This document shows, piece by piece, positions 36,218-48,198 of a DNA stretch of 64,000 nucleotides; position 1 is the stretch's first letter, and each line of letters starts with the position of its first letter. The stretch covers positions 32,727,970 through 32,791,969 of the forward strand of contig NC_068937.1 in assembly GCF_016801865.2 (NCBI RefSeq), in the 5' to 3' direction. The notes under the pieces are model-generated. The model searched no databases. It worked only from the letters and a program-made list of their open reading frames with translations, and was not told the origin of the DNA. A program made the position numbers and the translations under genes. This DNA comes from Culex pipiens pallens. Lineage: Eukaryota; Arthropoda; Insecta; Diptera; Culicidae.

Positions 36218-36679
36218 CACTTAAACTCCCATGCTCGCGAAAAAGTCAGAAGTCCAACTTTGACAAGCTGTATCTCGGCTCCCCCTGGACGGATTTTCAA
36301 AATTCAAAATGCAAAAGATGCGGACAGATGTCTAGATAATTTTCCTTTTTTGAAAAGTCAAAAAAAGATGCATTTACCCTAAGTTATGTAAGAATCAATG
36401 AAACAACTTTTTTTCAAAAAAGTCGGAAGTCGATTTTGATCAGCTATATCTTCGCTCCTTGAGGACGGATTTTCAAAATTCAGAAAGCCAAAGATAGAGA
36501 CAGATGTCCAAATGATGTTCCTTGTATGAAAAGTCAAAAATAGAGCCATTTACTCTAAGTTATGGGCGAACCAATAAAGAAACTTTTTTTCAACTCGTTT
36601 CATACGATTTGTCTTGACAGAAGATTGAAATATTATGTGATAATATTTATTAGATTCATATCACAGTGAAAGTGTAAAC
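36218..36679 (+). repeat. Left terminal inverted repeat of the TTAA element
   Basis: It contains two diverged tandem units of about 177 bp. Both read AAGTC(A/G)GAAGTC..., then CT(G)TATCT(C/T)(G)GCTCC, GGACGGATTTTCAAAATTCA and GACAGATGTC. It continues to TTCATATCACAGTGAAAGTG before the satellite. Compared with the right arm it lacks a short segment of about 27 bases after CCCATG. Otherwise the arms look nearly identical, which implies recent origin or arm conversion. Confidence 0.88.
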
Positions 36680-39600
36680 TTATTCATGATACTCAAGACC
36701 AATTCTGGACCGATGCGGCCACTTTGAGACCGGTTCCAGGTTCCTCGGTGAAACCCGGTGTACGGGAACATATAGTGTTTTTCGGGGAATATATTTTTCC
36801 TGCCGGTATGAGTATCCTAGTATAGAATTTTCGAAATCAAACTCATCCATGATGCTCAAGACCACTCTTGGAACGATCTGGCCACTTTGGGACCGGTTCC
36901 AGGTTCCCTGGTATAACCCGGAGTACGGGAAGATAAGAGATTATTCGTGGAATATTTTTTTTCCTGCCAGCATGAATATCCTAGTACAAAATTTTCGAAA
37001 TCAAACTCATTCATGATACTGAAGACCAATTCTGGACCGATGTGGCCACTTTGGAACCGGTTCCAGGGTTCCCGGAGAAATCCGGAGTACGGGAAGAATT
37101 GGTGTTGTTCGGGGAATATATTTTCCCTGCCAGTATGAGTATCTTAGTACAGAATTTTCGAAATCAAACTTATTCATGATACTCAAGAACAATTCTGGAA
37201 CGATCTGGCCACTTTGGAACCGGTTCCAGGTTCCCCGGAGAAATCCGGAGTACGGGAAGAATTGGTGTTGTTCGGGGAATATATTTTCCCTGCCAGTATG
37301 AGTATCTTAGTACATAATTTTCGAAATCAAACTCATTCATGATACTGAAGACCAATTCTGGACCGATCTGGCCACTTTGGAACCGGTTCCAGGTTCCCTG
37401 GTATAATCCGTAGTTCGGGAAGATAAGAGATTATTCGTGGAATATTTTTTTTCTGCCAGTATGACTATCCTAGTACATAATTTTCGAAATCAAACTCATT
37501 CATGATACTGAAGACCAATTCTGGACCGATGTGGCCACTTTGGAACCGGTTCCAGGGTCCCCGGAGAAATCCGGAGTACGGGAAGAATTGGTGTTGTTCG
37601 GGGAATATATTTTCCCTGCCAGTATGAGTATCTTAGTACATAATTTTCGAAATCAAACTCATTCATGATACTCAAGACCAATTCTGGAACGATCTGGCCA
37701 CTTTGGAACCGGTTCCAGGTTCCCTGGTATAATCCGTAGTTCGGGAAGATAAGAGATTATTCGTGGAATATTTTTTTCCTGCCAGTATGACTATCCTAGT
37801 ACATAATTTTCGAAATCAAACTCATTCATGATACTGAAGACCAATTCTGGACCGATGTGGCCACTTTGGAACCGGTTCCAGGGTCCCCGGAGAAATCCGG
37901 AGTACGGGAAGAATTGGTGTTGTTCGGGGAATATATTCTCCCTGCCAGTATGAGTATCTTAGTACATAATTTTCGAAATCAAACTCATTCATGATACTGA
38001 AGACCAATTCTGGACCGATCTGGCCACTTTGGAACCGGTTCCAGGTTCCCTGGTATAATCCGTAGTTCGGGAAGATAAGAGATTATTCGTGGAATATTTT
38101 TTTTCTGCCAGTATGACTATCCTAGTACATAATTTTCGAAATCAAACTCATTCATGATACTGAAGACCAATTCTGGACCGATGTGGCCACTTTGGAACCG
38201 GTTCCAGGGTCCCCGGAGAAATCCGGAGTACGGGAAGAATTGGTGTTGTTCGGGGAATATATTTTCCCTGCCAGTATGAGTATCTTAGTACATAATTTTC
38301 GAAATCAAACTCATTCATGATACTGAAGACCAATTCTGGACCGATGTGGCCACTTTGGAACCGGTTCCAGGTTCCCTGGTATAATCCGTAGTTCGGGAAG
38401 ATAAGAGATTATTCGTGGAATATTTTTTTCCTGCCAGTATGAGTATCTTAGTACATAATTTTCGAAATCAAACTCATTCATGATACTGAAGACCAATTCT
38501 GGACCGATGTGGCCACTTTGGAACCGGTTCCAGGGTCCCCGGAGAAATCCGGAGTACGGGAAGAATTGGTGTTGTTCGGGGAATATATTTTCCCTGCCAG
38601 TATGAGTATCTTAGTACATAATTTTCGAAATCAAACTCATTCATGATACTGAAGACCAATTCTGGACCGATCTGGCCACTTTGGAACCGGTTCCAGGTTC
38701 CCTGGTATAATCCGTAGTTCGGGAAGATAAGAGATTATTCGTGGAATATTTTTTTTCTGCCAGTATGACTATCCTAGTACATAATTTTCGAAATCAAACT
38801 CATTCATGATACTGAAGACCAATTCTGGACTGATGTGGCCACTTTGGAACCGGTTCCAGGGTCCCCGGAGAAATCTGGAGTACGGGAAGATAAGAGATTA
38901 TTCGTGGAACATATTTTCCCTGCCAGTATGAGTATCTTAGTACATAATTTTCGAAATCAAACTCATACATGATACTGAAGACCAATTCTGGACTGATGCG
39001 GCCACTTTGGAACCGGTTCCAGGGTTCCCGGAAAAATCCGGAGTACGGGAAGAATTGGTGTTGTTCGGGGAATATTTCTTCCCTGCCAGTATGAGTATCT
39101 TAGTACATAATTGTCGACATCAAACTCATACATGATACTGAAGACCAATTTTGGACCGATGTGGCCACTTTGGAACCGGTTCCAGGGTCCCCGGAGAAAT
39201 CCGGAGTACGGGAAGAATTGGTGTTGTTCGGGGAATATATTTTCCCTGCCAGTATGAGTATCTCAGTACATAATTTTCGAAATCAAACTCATTCATGATA
39301 CTGAAGACCAATTCTGGACCGATGAGGCCACTTTGGAACCGGTTCCAGGGTCCCCGGAGAAATCTGGAGTACGGGAAGATAAGAGATTATTCGTGGAATA
39401 TATTTTCCCTGCCAGTATGAGTATCTTAGTACATAATTTTCGAAATCAAACTCATACATGATACTGAAGACCAATTCTGGACCGATGCGGCCACTTTGGA
39501 ACCGGTTCCAGGGTTCCCGGAAAAATCCGGAGTACGGGAAGAATTGGTGTTGTTCGGGGAATATATTTTCCCTGCCAGTATGAGTATCTTAGTACATAAT

Positions 39601-39842
39601 TTTCGAAATCAAACTCATTCATGATACTCAAGACCAATCTAGGAACGATCTGGCCACTTTGGAACCGGTTCCAGGTTACCCGGAGAAATCCGGAGTATGG
39701 GAAGAATTGGTGTTGTTCGTGGAATATATTTTTCCTACCAGTATGAGTATCCTAGTACAACATTTTCAAAATCAAACTCATCCATGATGCTCAAGACCAC
39801 TCTTGGAAAGATCTGGTCACTTTGGAACCGGTTCCAGGTTCC
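36680..39842 (-). repeat. 163-bp satellite, left block, about 19 monomers
   Basis: The monomer contains GGCCACTTTGGAACCGGTTC, CAGTATGAGTATC and CGAAATCAAACTCATTCATG. Two monomer types alternate from about 37259 to 38889. Type A has GAATTGGTGTTGTTCGGGG, and type B has GATAAGAGATTATTCGTGG. B markers lie at 37421, 37747 and 38073, exactly 326 bp apart, so the unit is a 326-bp dimer. Hybrid A/B monomers occur near 38880 and 39370. Because 163 leaves remainder 1 on division by 3, many monomers contain the same 61-codon minus frame. It is not supported as a peptide gene. Confidence 0.95.
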
Positions 39843-40703
39843 GGTCCCAAAGTGGCCAGATCGTTCGAAGAATGGTGTTGAGTATCATGAATGAAATTTC
39901 ATTCTATACTAGGATACTCATACTGTCAGGAAAAAAATAATTCCCCGAACAACACCATATGTTCCCGTACTCCTGGTTTCACCGAGGAACCTGGAACCGG
40001 TCTCAAAGTGGCCACATCGGTCCAGAATTGGTCTTGAGTATCATGAATAAGTTTGATTTCGAAAATTCTGTACTAGGATACTCATACTGGCAGGAAAAAA
40101 ATATTCCTCGAACAACACCATATGTTCCCGTACTCCGAATTTCTCCAGGGAACCTAGAACCGGTTCCAAAGTGGCCAGATCGTTCCAGAATTGTTCTTGA
40201 GTATCATGAATAAGTTTGATTTCGAAAATTCTGTACTAAGATACTCATACTGGCAGGGAAAATATATTCCCCGAACAACACCAATTCTTCCCGTACTACA
40301 GATTTCTCCGGGGACCCTGGAACCGGTTCCAAAGTGGCCACATCGGTCCAGAATTGGTCTTCAGTATCATGAATGAGTTTGATTTCGAAAATTATGTACT
40401 AAGATACTCATACTGGTAGGAAAAATATATTCCTCGAACAACACCAATTCTTCCCGTACTCCGGATTTCTCCGGGTAACCTGGAACCGGTTCCAAAGTGG
40501 CCAGATCGTTCCAAGAGTGGTCTTGAGCATCATGGATAAGTTTGATTTCGAAAATTCTGTACTAGGATACTCATACTGGCAGGAAAAATATATTCCCCGA
40601 ACAACACTATATGTTCCCGTACTCCGGGTTTCACCGAGGAACCTGGAACCGGTCTCAAAGTGGCCACATCGGTCCAAGATTGGTCTTGAGTATCATGAAT
40701 AAG
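39843..40703 (+). repeat. 163-bp satellite, right block in opposite orientation, about 5 monomers
   Basis: At about 39840 the array switches strand head to head (GGTTCCAGGTTCCGGTCCCA). The five monomers to the right mirror those at the far left end (36685-37530), including their variants. The element is therefore a palindrome with an extra 2.3 kb of satellite on the left side only. Confidence 0.93.
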
Positions 40704-41183
40704 TTTACACTTTCACTGTGATATGAATCTAATAAATATTATCACATAATATTTCAATCTTCTGTCAAGACAAATCGTATGAAACGAGTTGAAAAAAAGT
40801 TTCTTTATTGGTTCGCCCATAACTTAGAGTAAATGGCTCTATTTTTGACTTTTCATACAAGGAACATCATTTGGACATCTTTGGCTTTCTGAATATTGAA
40901 AATCCGCCCTCAAGGAGCGAAGATATAGCTGATCAAAATCGACTTCCGACTTTTTTTGAAAAAAAGTTGTTTCATTGATTCTTACACAACTTAGGGTAAA
41001 TGCATCTTTTTTTGACTTTTCAAAAAAGGAAAATTATCTAGACATCTGTCCGCATCTTTTGCATTTTGAATTTTGAAAATCCGTCCAAGGGGAGCCGAGA
41101 TACAGCTTGTCAAAGTTGGACTTCCGACTTTTTTCGCGAGCTTGGTAGTCCGCGGGATAATTTTCTTCATGGGAGTTTAAGTG
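40704..41183 (-). repeat. Right terminal inverted repeat of the TTAA element
   Basis: This is the reverse complement of 36218-36679 with few differences (for example CCAAGGGGAG against CCCCTGGACG on the other arm). It has an extra segment, GGTAGTCCGCGGGATAATTT, between the GCGAGCTT and CATGGGAG boundaries. It ends CATGGGAGTTTAAGTG next to TTAA. Confidence 0.88.
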
Positions 41184-41187
41184 TTAA

Positions 41188-43012
41188 ACAAATTTGAACA
41201 AATCTGAACAAATTTGAACAAATTTGAACAAATTTGAACAAATTTGAACAAATTTGAACAAATTTGAACAAATTTGAACAAATTTGAACAAATTTTAACA
41301 AATTTGAACAAATTTGAACAAAATTGAACAAATTTGAACAAATATGAACAAATTTCAATAAATTCGAACAACTTTGAAATTGAAGAAATTTTAACAACTT
41401 TGAAATTGAAGAAATTTGAACAAATTTGAACAAATTTGAACAAATTTGAACAAAATTGAACAAATTTGAACAAATATTAACAAATTTCAACAAATTCGAA
41501 CAACTTTGAAATTGAAGAAATTTTAACAACATTGAAATTGAAGAAATTTGAACAACTTTGAAATGGAAGTAATTGAACAAATTTGAATTGGAACAAATTA
41601 AAATTTGAACAAATTTAAACAAATTTGAACAAACTTGAATGAATTTGAACAAATTTGAAACAATTTGAACAAATTTGAACAAATTTCAACAAATTTGAAC
41701 AACTTTGAAATTGAAGAAATTTGAACAACTTTGAAATTGAAGAAATTTGAAAAATTTTAATCTAAACAAATTAAAATTTGATCAAATTTAAACAAATTTC
41801 AACAAATTTGAACAACTTTGAAATTGAAGAAATTTAAATTGAAACAAATTAAAATTTTAACAGATTTGAACAAACATGAACAAATTTGAAAAAATTTGAA
41901 TAAATTTGAACAAATTTTAACAAATTTAATAATCTATAACAAATTTTAACAGATTTGAACAAACTTGAATAAATTTGAACAAACTTGAACAAACTTGAAC
42001 AAATTTGAAGAAATTCGAACAAATTGGAACAAATTTTAAGTTGAAGAAATTTGAACAAATTTGAACTGGAACAAATTAAAATTTGAACAAATTTAAATAA
42101 TCTTTAACAAATTTAAAAAAAAAAATAACAATTTTTTTACAAACATAAAAAGATACAACTAAACATGAACAAATTAAAAAAAAAACTTTTTTTTAACAAA
42201 TTTTAACAAATCTGAACACATTTTTTTAAACTAGTTTGAACAAGTTTCAACAAATTTGAATAAACTTTAAAAAAAATAAACAAACTTCAAAAAATTTCAA
42301 CAAATTTAAACATATTTTAACAAATTTTAACAAAATTCAACAAATTTAAAAAAAATTGAACAAACATGAACATACTTTATCAAATTTGAACAAATTTGAA
42401 CAATTTTATTTAACAAATTTGAACAAATCTTAACAAACTTTTTTTTAACAAGTTTGAACAAATTTCAACAAATTTGAAACATTAGCAATTTTTAAAATAA
42501 ATAAAAATTGAAAAAATATTAGTAATCCTGAAAAATCGCATAGATAAAATTAAATAGTCAATTTGAACAATTTTATATAATCTTGAACAAACTTAAAAAT
42601 GTGCACAAAACTGAACAAATTTGAACAAGTAATTACAAATTTGAACAAATTTGAGCAAATTTTAACAAATTTTAACAAATTTACAACATAAATTTTAACA
42701 AATTTTAACAAACATGCACATTCTTTACCAAACTTGAACAAATTTGAACAAAGTTTTTAACAACTTTTTTTGAACAAGTTTTAACAAATTTCAACAAATT
42801 TGAAATATTAACAAATTTTCATATAAATCCTGAACAAACAAGAACAAGTTTGAAAAAAACGTAAAATAATTTGAGCAAACTTGAACAAATATGAATTATC
42901 CTAAAAATCTTGAAAATGTTTTAACCAATTTGAACAAATTTGAAAAATCTTGAACAAACTTGAAAAAATGTACAAAAAACTGAACAAACTTGAATATTTA
43001 AAAATCGTGAAC
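41188..43012. repeat. (AAATTTGAAC)n decamer array, right part, decaying
   Basis: Regular units run to about 41300. The array then becomes increasingly degenerate, mixing AACAAATTTTAAC, AACTTTGAAATTGAAG and long A/T interruptions, and fades near 43012. It was continuous with 33359-36213 before the TTAA insertion. The decay gradient suggests that the array edge is older. Confidence 0.92.
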
Positions 43013-44584
43013 AATGTTAAATTCTAAACATCAAAGAAATACCAATGCGAAAGATCTAGGTATTTTGTCTCAATCTTGAACATCCCCAAACCCTCGTCCA
43101 GAACATCCAAACTTCCAAAAACATCTCACACACAAACTCACTCAGTAACCGGACGAAATTTTCAAGGACCGACGACGACTTTGTGCTTTTCTGTCCCGAA
43201 AACCCCCCTCTTCTGGAGAGCTTTCGTGTGCTGGCCCCGTGCAGGAAGTCGTCCACCACGAGTCAGTTCGGCCCATCGGGCCAGGGGGATCCATTAAAAA
43301 TTCGTAAAGGGTTTTGGAAAAACGAGTTGCCCCCACCTCCCCCGGATTGGGTGGTTTGGGGGAAAGGGGGAAGGAGGCTGGTTGATGTCGAAAACAAAAG
43401 GACATTTAAAATTGATGCTGAATTTAATGCAAGCTGTGTGGGGTTAATGGATGAAGATGCATTGGACGTGACGTGGCAGTGTTGCCAGTGCAAAACGGGC
43501 AGCTTTTAGTCGGGGAAGGAGGATTGCCACTTTCGGATGGCTGACGACTATTCTAGAGGAAGGCAGACTCCTTCCGAATGCTTCTGCTGCTGCTGCTGCC
43601 AGATGTCAGTCTTCATTTTGATTGATTCTGGGCAGGATTTGGAAAAAAAGCGGCCACATTTGAGGATCCATTTGAGACACGAGGCACGATGGAAATAGAA
43701 ATGAAATAAAAACTGTGGCGTTTTCCGACGAGCTTTGGATGCTGTGAGGATGTGGGAAGTGACGGTAATAAAGGTCATAAATCATTTTTTTCGTTGCAAT
43801 ACGTTTATGTGGAAGTTTGTTTTTTTGCTGCATATCGGTTTAAATTGAATTTGAGTTTGTATAATAGAAGGAAATTTAAAAGTTGAAGTTAGATTTTTGT
43901 CAGTTTGAACTGTTTATTTGGATGACTCAAAAATAATATAACTTATCATAACTGTTACGAAGAAGAAAAACAAAATCAACAAAACATTACTCAAGATTTT
44001 CAATAACAGTGCTCTCCACTACATTTCATTCAACTACACTTTATAAGTTTCAGCATTTTCCCATGCTGCGTTAACCAGCGCTCAATTGCATGCGCTAAGT
44101 GAAAAATGATACCCTTTTTCTCAAGTCAAAACTTCCCAGCACTAGGCACAACAAACAGCATCAACCTTCCTCATCATCTTGCACAGCATCGTCATAACCT
44201 CCGAGCAAAAGCTCTGCTCGAGCCGTCATGCGCCAATTGAGGAATAGGAAGGCGTGGGGGGGGGGAGTCGAATCCCCTCCCAGTCACCACCCAATTACCA
44301 CCGAGAAGAACCAACAATCCCCTTGGAGCCAGCTGCTTAGCAGATTTGTGCGCTTAAAAATAGTTCCACCGCACTAATTAGAACTTGCTGAACGCTTTGT
44401 TCGCATCTCGATCGAACCCCGAATTCCCACTTCCCTCCACTGTCCTTTCCTCTCGTCTCAGTTGGCTGTGAGAAATCTGGAGGGGGCTCACTTGTAACGC
44501 CGGGCAGGTCTCGGAACACTATGGGATGGCAAATTTTTGTAGTATTGATGTGCATGAAACTTTGTGTGAACATTTTCTATGACC
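43013..44584. other. Low-copy DNA, GC-balanced blocks
   Basis: 43060-43560 and 44150-44520 are GC-balanced. There is a (GCT)n run near 43583 and a G-run near 44257. Open frames on both strands (up to 108 codons) have no recognisable domains. No gene, RNA or repeat terminus is supported. Confidence 0.45.
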
Positions 44585-44760
44585 AGAGAAGTCTTTTTGC
44601 ATCATTAATTCGTACATACAAGTTTCCATATAATTTTGATAACCATCCGTACAAAAGGCTTTTTAAAATATTCAAAAATATGTATCCTGACAGATTTTCA
44701 GTTCAATTTAGTGTCTTCATCAAAGTTGTAGGTACTACTCGATTTTTAATACAATAAATT
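44585..44760. mobile_element. F-family foldback fragment
   Basis: It contains a diverged F arm: TTTTTGCATCATTAATTCGT, CATACAAGTTTCCATATAAT, 'GTGTCTTCATCAAAGTTGTA' and GGTACTACT. Only one arm is present. Confidence 0.6.
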
Positions 44761-45159
44761 GAATTGCTCGAAATAACTAAATTCGATCAAATTTTGCCAA
44801 ACGGTCTATTTGATCGAGTTCCACAATAGAGTTGGGAAAAGAGGCTGCGGTTTCGCTACCCTTTTCTGAGTAAGTTTAGCATCAAAACTTCCCGTGCTCT
44901 GAATCCTAATTCCTTCCCCGGTGAATGGTGGAGATGAGAGCGGGTGACAATGAATGGCTTTCATGATGCTGCCTGTCCTGTTCTGGTAAAATTGGGTTTA
45001 CATCCCTTTAATCAATTTCTAAGCAATCTGGGCTGGGTAATCACCACATATACATGACGAAATCCAGTCTGCAACCCGCTAAGATGACCATCTCCATGTG
45101 AATGCGAATGAGCAATACTCTCCTAAAACTGGAAATGGATTTTATTTGTATTTTTTTTA
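44761..45159. other. Low-copy DNA, nothing recognised
   Basis: Balanced to AT-rich sequence between two F-family pieces, with no recognised feature. Confidence 0.5.
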
Positions 45160-46795
45160 TTTTGTTCAAACTTTGTGAGGGCCTTCTCTATGACCAAAGA
45201 AGCCTTTATGTGTCATTGGTTCACCCATACAAGTCTCCATACAATTTTGGCACGTATGGTGCGTAAATATTTAAACAGCTGCAACTTTTGAGTGAATTTT
45301 CTGATCAATTTGGTGTCTTCGGCAAAGTTGTAGGTATTGTTGCGGACTATTGAGAAAAAATAGGTACACGGAAAAAAACGGATTTTTCAATTTCCTCAAT
45401 TTCCCAAAAAACATTTTTTTTGATTTTCGAGATTTTTTATATGTTTTACGGGACAAAAACCCGCAACTTTTGAGCCATAGGAAACATGGTAAAAAAATTT
45501 GTCGCCGAGTTATGATAGTGAATAGTGACCATGAATGACCATTTAATAAAGTTTTTTTTAAGTTCAGAAAATTTTCTATGAAATTGTCTAAGAGACACTG
45601 AAGATTGAACCTCTGATTGCTGAGATAAAGCGACTTAAAGAAAAAGAAACATGAAAATTGAAGTTTTCTAAGTATCACCCAAAAAACCCACCATTTTCTA
45701 ATGACGATATCTCCGCAACTTATGGTCCAATTTTCAACGTTAAAATATGAAACATTCATGAAATTTTCCGATCTTTTCGATCGAAAAAAAATTAAAAAAA
45801 AAATCAAATCAATACTAACATTTTAAATGGGCGTAATATTCAATGTTTGGCTCTTTTAAAATGTTAGTCCTGGTTAAAAAAATTTAAAAAAAATTTTCGG
45901 GAAGATCGGAAAATTTCACGAATGTTTCATGTTTTAACATTGAAAATCGGGCCATTAGTTGCGGATATATCGATAATAGAAAATGGTGGGTTTTTTGGGT
46001 GAGACGTAGGAAACTTCAAATTTCCTGTTTCTTTTTCTTTAAGTCGCTTTATCTCAGCAATCAGAGGTCCAATCTTCAATGTCTCTTGACAATTTTATAG
46101 TTAATTTTCCGACCTTTAAAACAAAAAATATTTCTAGAGATGGTCACTCATGGTCACTATTTTTAAAAACGAAAAAACTGCAAATATTTCGCTAAAATCA
46201 AACTTTCGGTGGCTATATCTTGAAAACGGAGCCCTTTATCAAAAAATATGTAAAGAACTTTTCGATTGCGAATTCAATTTTGCATTAAAAATAATGTCAA
46301 ACTTGTTTTTGAATGAAACTTCGATTTTTTCCAAAAATCACTATTTTTACAAAAAATCATAAATCGGCGGCAGATTTTTTAACCAGTTTCTCTATAGCCA
46401 AAAGTTGCGGATTTTCGTCCTCTAAAACATATCAAAAAATCTCGAAAAAAAATATGTATTTTCGGAAATTGAGTTTTTGTTGAAAAAAAAGTTGACTAAA
46501 AAGTCTGCATTTTTTCCGTGTAAATATTTTTTTCTCAATAGTCCTCAACAATACCTACAACTTTGCCGAAGACACCAAATTGATCAGAAAATTCACTCAA
46601 AAGTTATAGCTATTTGAAAATGTACGTACCATTTTTGTATGGACAGTTGCCAATATTGTATAAAGACTTGTATGGGTGAACCAATGACACAAAATAGCTT
46701 CTTTGGTCATATGGAAAGTTTGAGGCAAATTTAAAAATAACAAAAAAAATTAAAAAAATCGGTGGAAATCGGCCGATTTTGTATAGAGTTGCCCA
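45160..46795. mobile_element. Foldback element F4 (diverged subfamily)
   Basis: This is a palindrome centred near 45830 (AAATGGGCGTAATATTCAATG). Left arm words are CTATGACCAAAGAAGCCTTT, CCATACAAGTCTCCATACAA, GGTGTCTTCGGCAAAGTTGT and GTTGCGGACTATTGAG. The complements are at 46530-46720. The left arm has lost about 250-300 bp near 45510. The 178-codon minus frame (45271-45807) follows the arm and has no independent support. It differs from F1-F3 at many positions but keeps the order of phrases. Confidence 0.75.
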
Positions 46796-47196
46796 AATGC
46801 AAATAAATTAAATTGCAAAAAAAAACAATCATTTTTTTCAAATTCTGATTATTCGATATGTTTAAAATGACAAAAAGCCAAAAATTATGGAAAAAAATTG
46901 CCCAAATAATAGAAAGCCATTTTTTCAGTTCCGTTTGGGGTCCTAATAAACCCTCCAAAGTTAGGAAACTAATGGATTAGTCCCCACTTTGCTCAAAACG
47001 ATTCAATTTTCTATGGGAAATAATCATTCTTTTGTATTTTGAGTTTAAAAAAAATCTTTTTTCACCCCTCTCAAAACCAGACTCATATTCCAAGAATGGT
47101 ATGGTGCAAACTGGCTCCTAAAAAATAATAGAGCGTTCTTAAAACTAGACCCCACCCCACAACTTTTATAAACTTTGAATAAAACATGTTATGACC
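46796..47196. other. AT-rich DNA, nothing recognised
   Basis: No gene and no clear repeat end. It precedes a SINE. Confidence 0.5.
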
Positions 47197-47545
47197 TTCG
47201 GGTTCGATTCCCATCTGCTGCAACCTTCCATCGGATGAGGAAGTAAAATGTCGGTCCCGGCCTTGGTTGTTAGGCCGTTAAGTCATTCCAAGTGTAGGAG
47301 TCGTCTCCATGCCATAAGTACAAACAACACACCAAACCAAGCCTACTCCGGTGGAATCGCTGGCGGCGGTTGGACTCACAATCCAAAGGTCGTCAGTTCA
47401 AACACTGGGGTGGAAGGTTCCTTGGAGTAAAAGAGATTTGGGCGCTCTCCTCATTCAAGCCTTCGGAATCCTGGGTTCGAGCAGAAACTTGCAATATAGA
47501 CCACAAAAGACCCGAGGGTCGTTAATGTGGATGGTTTGATTTTTT
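47197..47545 (+). mobile_element. tRNA-derived SINE, copy 2 (two box B motifs)
   Basis: It begins inside the head at a box B, GGGTTCGATTCCC, so the A box is lost. CATCGGATGAGGAAGTAAAA, TGTCGGTCCCGG and AGGAGTCGTCTCC follow. A second tRNA-like box (GTCGTCAGTTCAAACACTGG) comes next, then GGGCGCTCTCC..., CCTTCGGAATCCTGG and GACCACAAAAGACCCG, as in copy 1. The two-box structure matches copy 3 and indicates a dimeric SINE. Confidence 0.78.
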
Positions 47546-47568
47546 TTTGATGTTATGACCTAACATAA

Positions 47569-47625
47569 TCTAGGGTCGGTTGTGTAGTGATAAACGTTGT
47601 TGCCTTTCACCCCAGTTGCTACTAA
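47569..47625 (+). mobile_element. SINE head fragment
   Basis: TAGGGTCGGTTGTGTAGTGA, then AAACGTTGTTGCCTTTCACC, resembles the head of copy 3 read in reverse (TGTAGGAGCAAGCGTGGTTA, CCTCTCACCC). It is truncated before box B. Confidence 0.45.
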
Positions 47626-47705
47626 ATTTACAATAATTTTATGAATTTTGAAAAAGTTTACAATAAACCTAAATAGTGAGGAAAGAATTCGAATGAGCAT
47701 GACCA

Positions 47706-48198
47706 TTAGGGTGGTGCCCAGAAAAAATGACCTTCTGCTCCCCAAACAGAAAACGTTTTTTTTTTTGGGTTCTTTAAGCATTTTTTTCAATTTTGAGCAA
47801 AATTGGTTGAGATTAAACAATTGATACCCGAACCTCAAGCTGGCGGAAAAAAAATTCTCATACAAAAATGACTTGCTAAGATTGCTTATAACATTTTGGG
47901 ATCGAATTTTACAGCTTTGGTATGTTCTACAAAGTTGTAGAACATTAAATTTCCAATGCGAATTTGACTTTTGGGAAGCTTTGGATGGAAATAGCCTCCC
48001 GTGCAGACCAAATCGTAAGAAACTTGGTTTTTTCATACATTTTTTTTTATTTTTCCCACACAAACATCACTTTCGAGTATCAATGGGTTGACCCGTTTTG
48101 CTCATATTTGGCCCAGAGTCCTTAAATAACTCTAGAAACAGTATTCAGCTTGTGGAGCGAGGTTTCGAAAGAAAATTCCCATATTCTGGGCACCCTAA
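47706..48198. mobile_element. TA-flanked MITE with GGGTG(GT)GCCCAG ends
   Basis: The left terminus is TTAGGGTGGTGCCCAG and the right terminus is CTGGGCACCCTAA. A TA at each end fits Tc1/mariner-type insertion. The 493-bp interior, including 'TTCTACAAAGTTGTAGAACA' near 47926 (a short palindrome), has no recognised product. The 167-codon minus frame (47560-48063) crosses its boundary and is rejected as a gene. Confidence 0.65.

Larger units (their letters stand above)
36218..41183. mobile_element. TTAA-flanked inverted-repeat element carrying a 163-bp satellite
   Basis: The ends are CACTTAAACTCCCATG and CATGGGAGTTTAAGTG, with direct TTAA on each side (36214-36217 and 41184-41187). Removing the element and one TTAA restores uninterrupted decamer phase, so the insertion target is certain. 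TTAA duplication is the hallmark of piggyBac-type transposition. The terminus is not the commonest piggyBac sequence, so the superfamily is inferred from the target only. Each end has about 470 bp of unique inverted repeat, then satellite in opposing orientation. There is no transposase, so it is non-autonomous, or it was mobilised while carrying the satellite. Confidence 0.85.

Noticed and set aside
36680..40702. Many 61-codon frames, almost identical
   Set aside because: One frame per 163-bp satellite monomer, repeated because the DNA is repeated.
36680..40703. CRISPR-like array
   Set aside because: The monomers are contiguous, with no unique spacers, and the DNA is eukaryotic.
45271..45807. 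178-codon minus frame
   Set aside because: It lies in the left arm and centre of foldback F4 and has no recognised domain.
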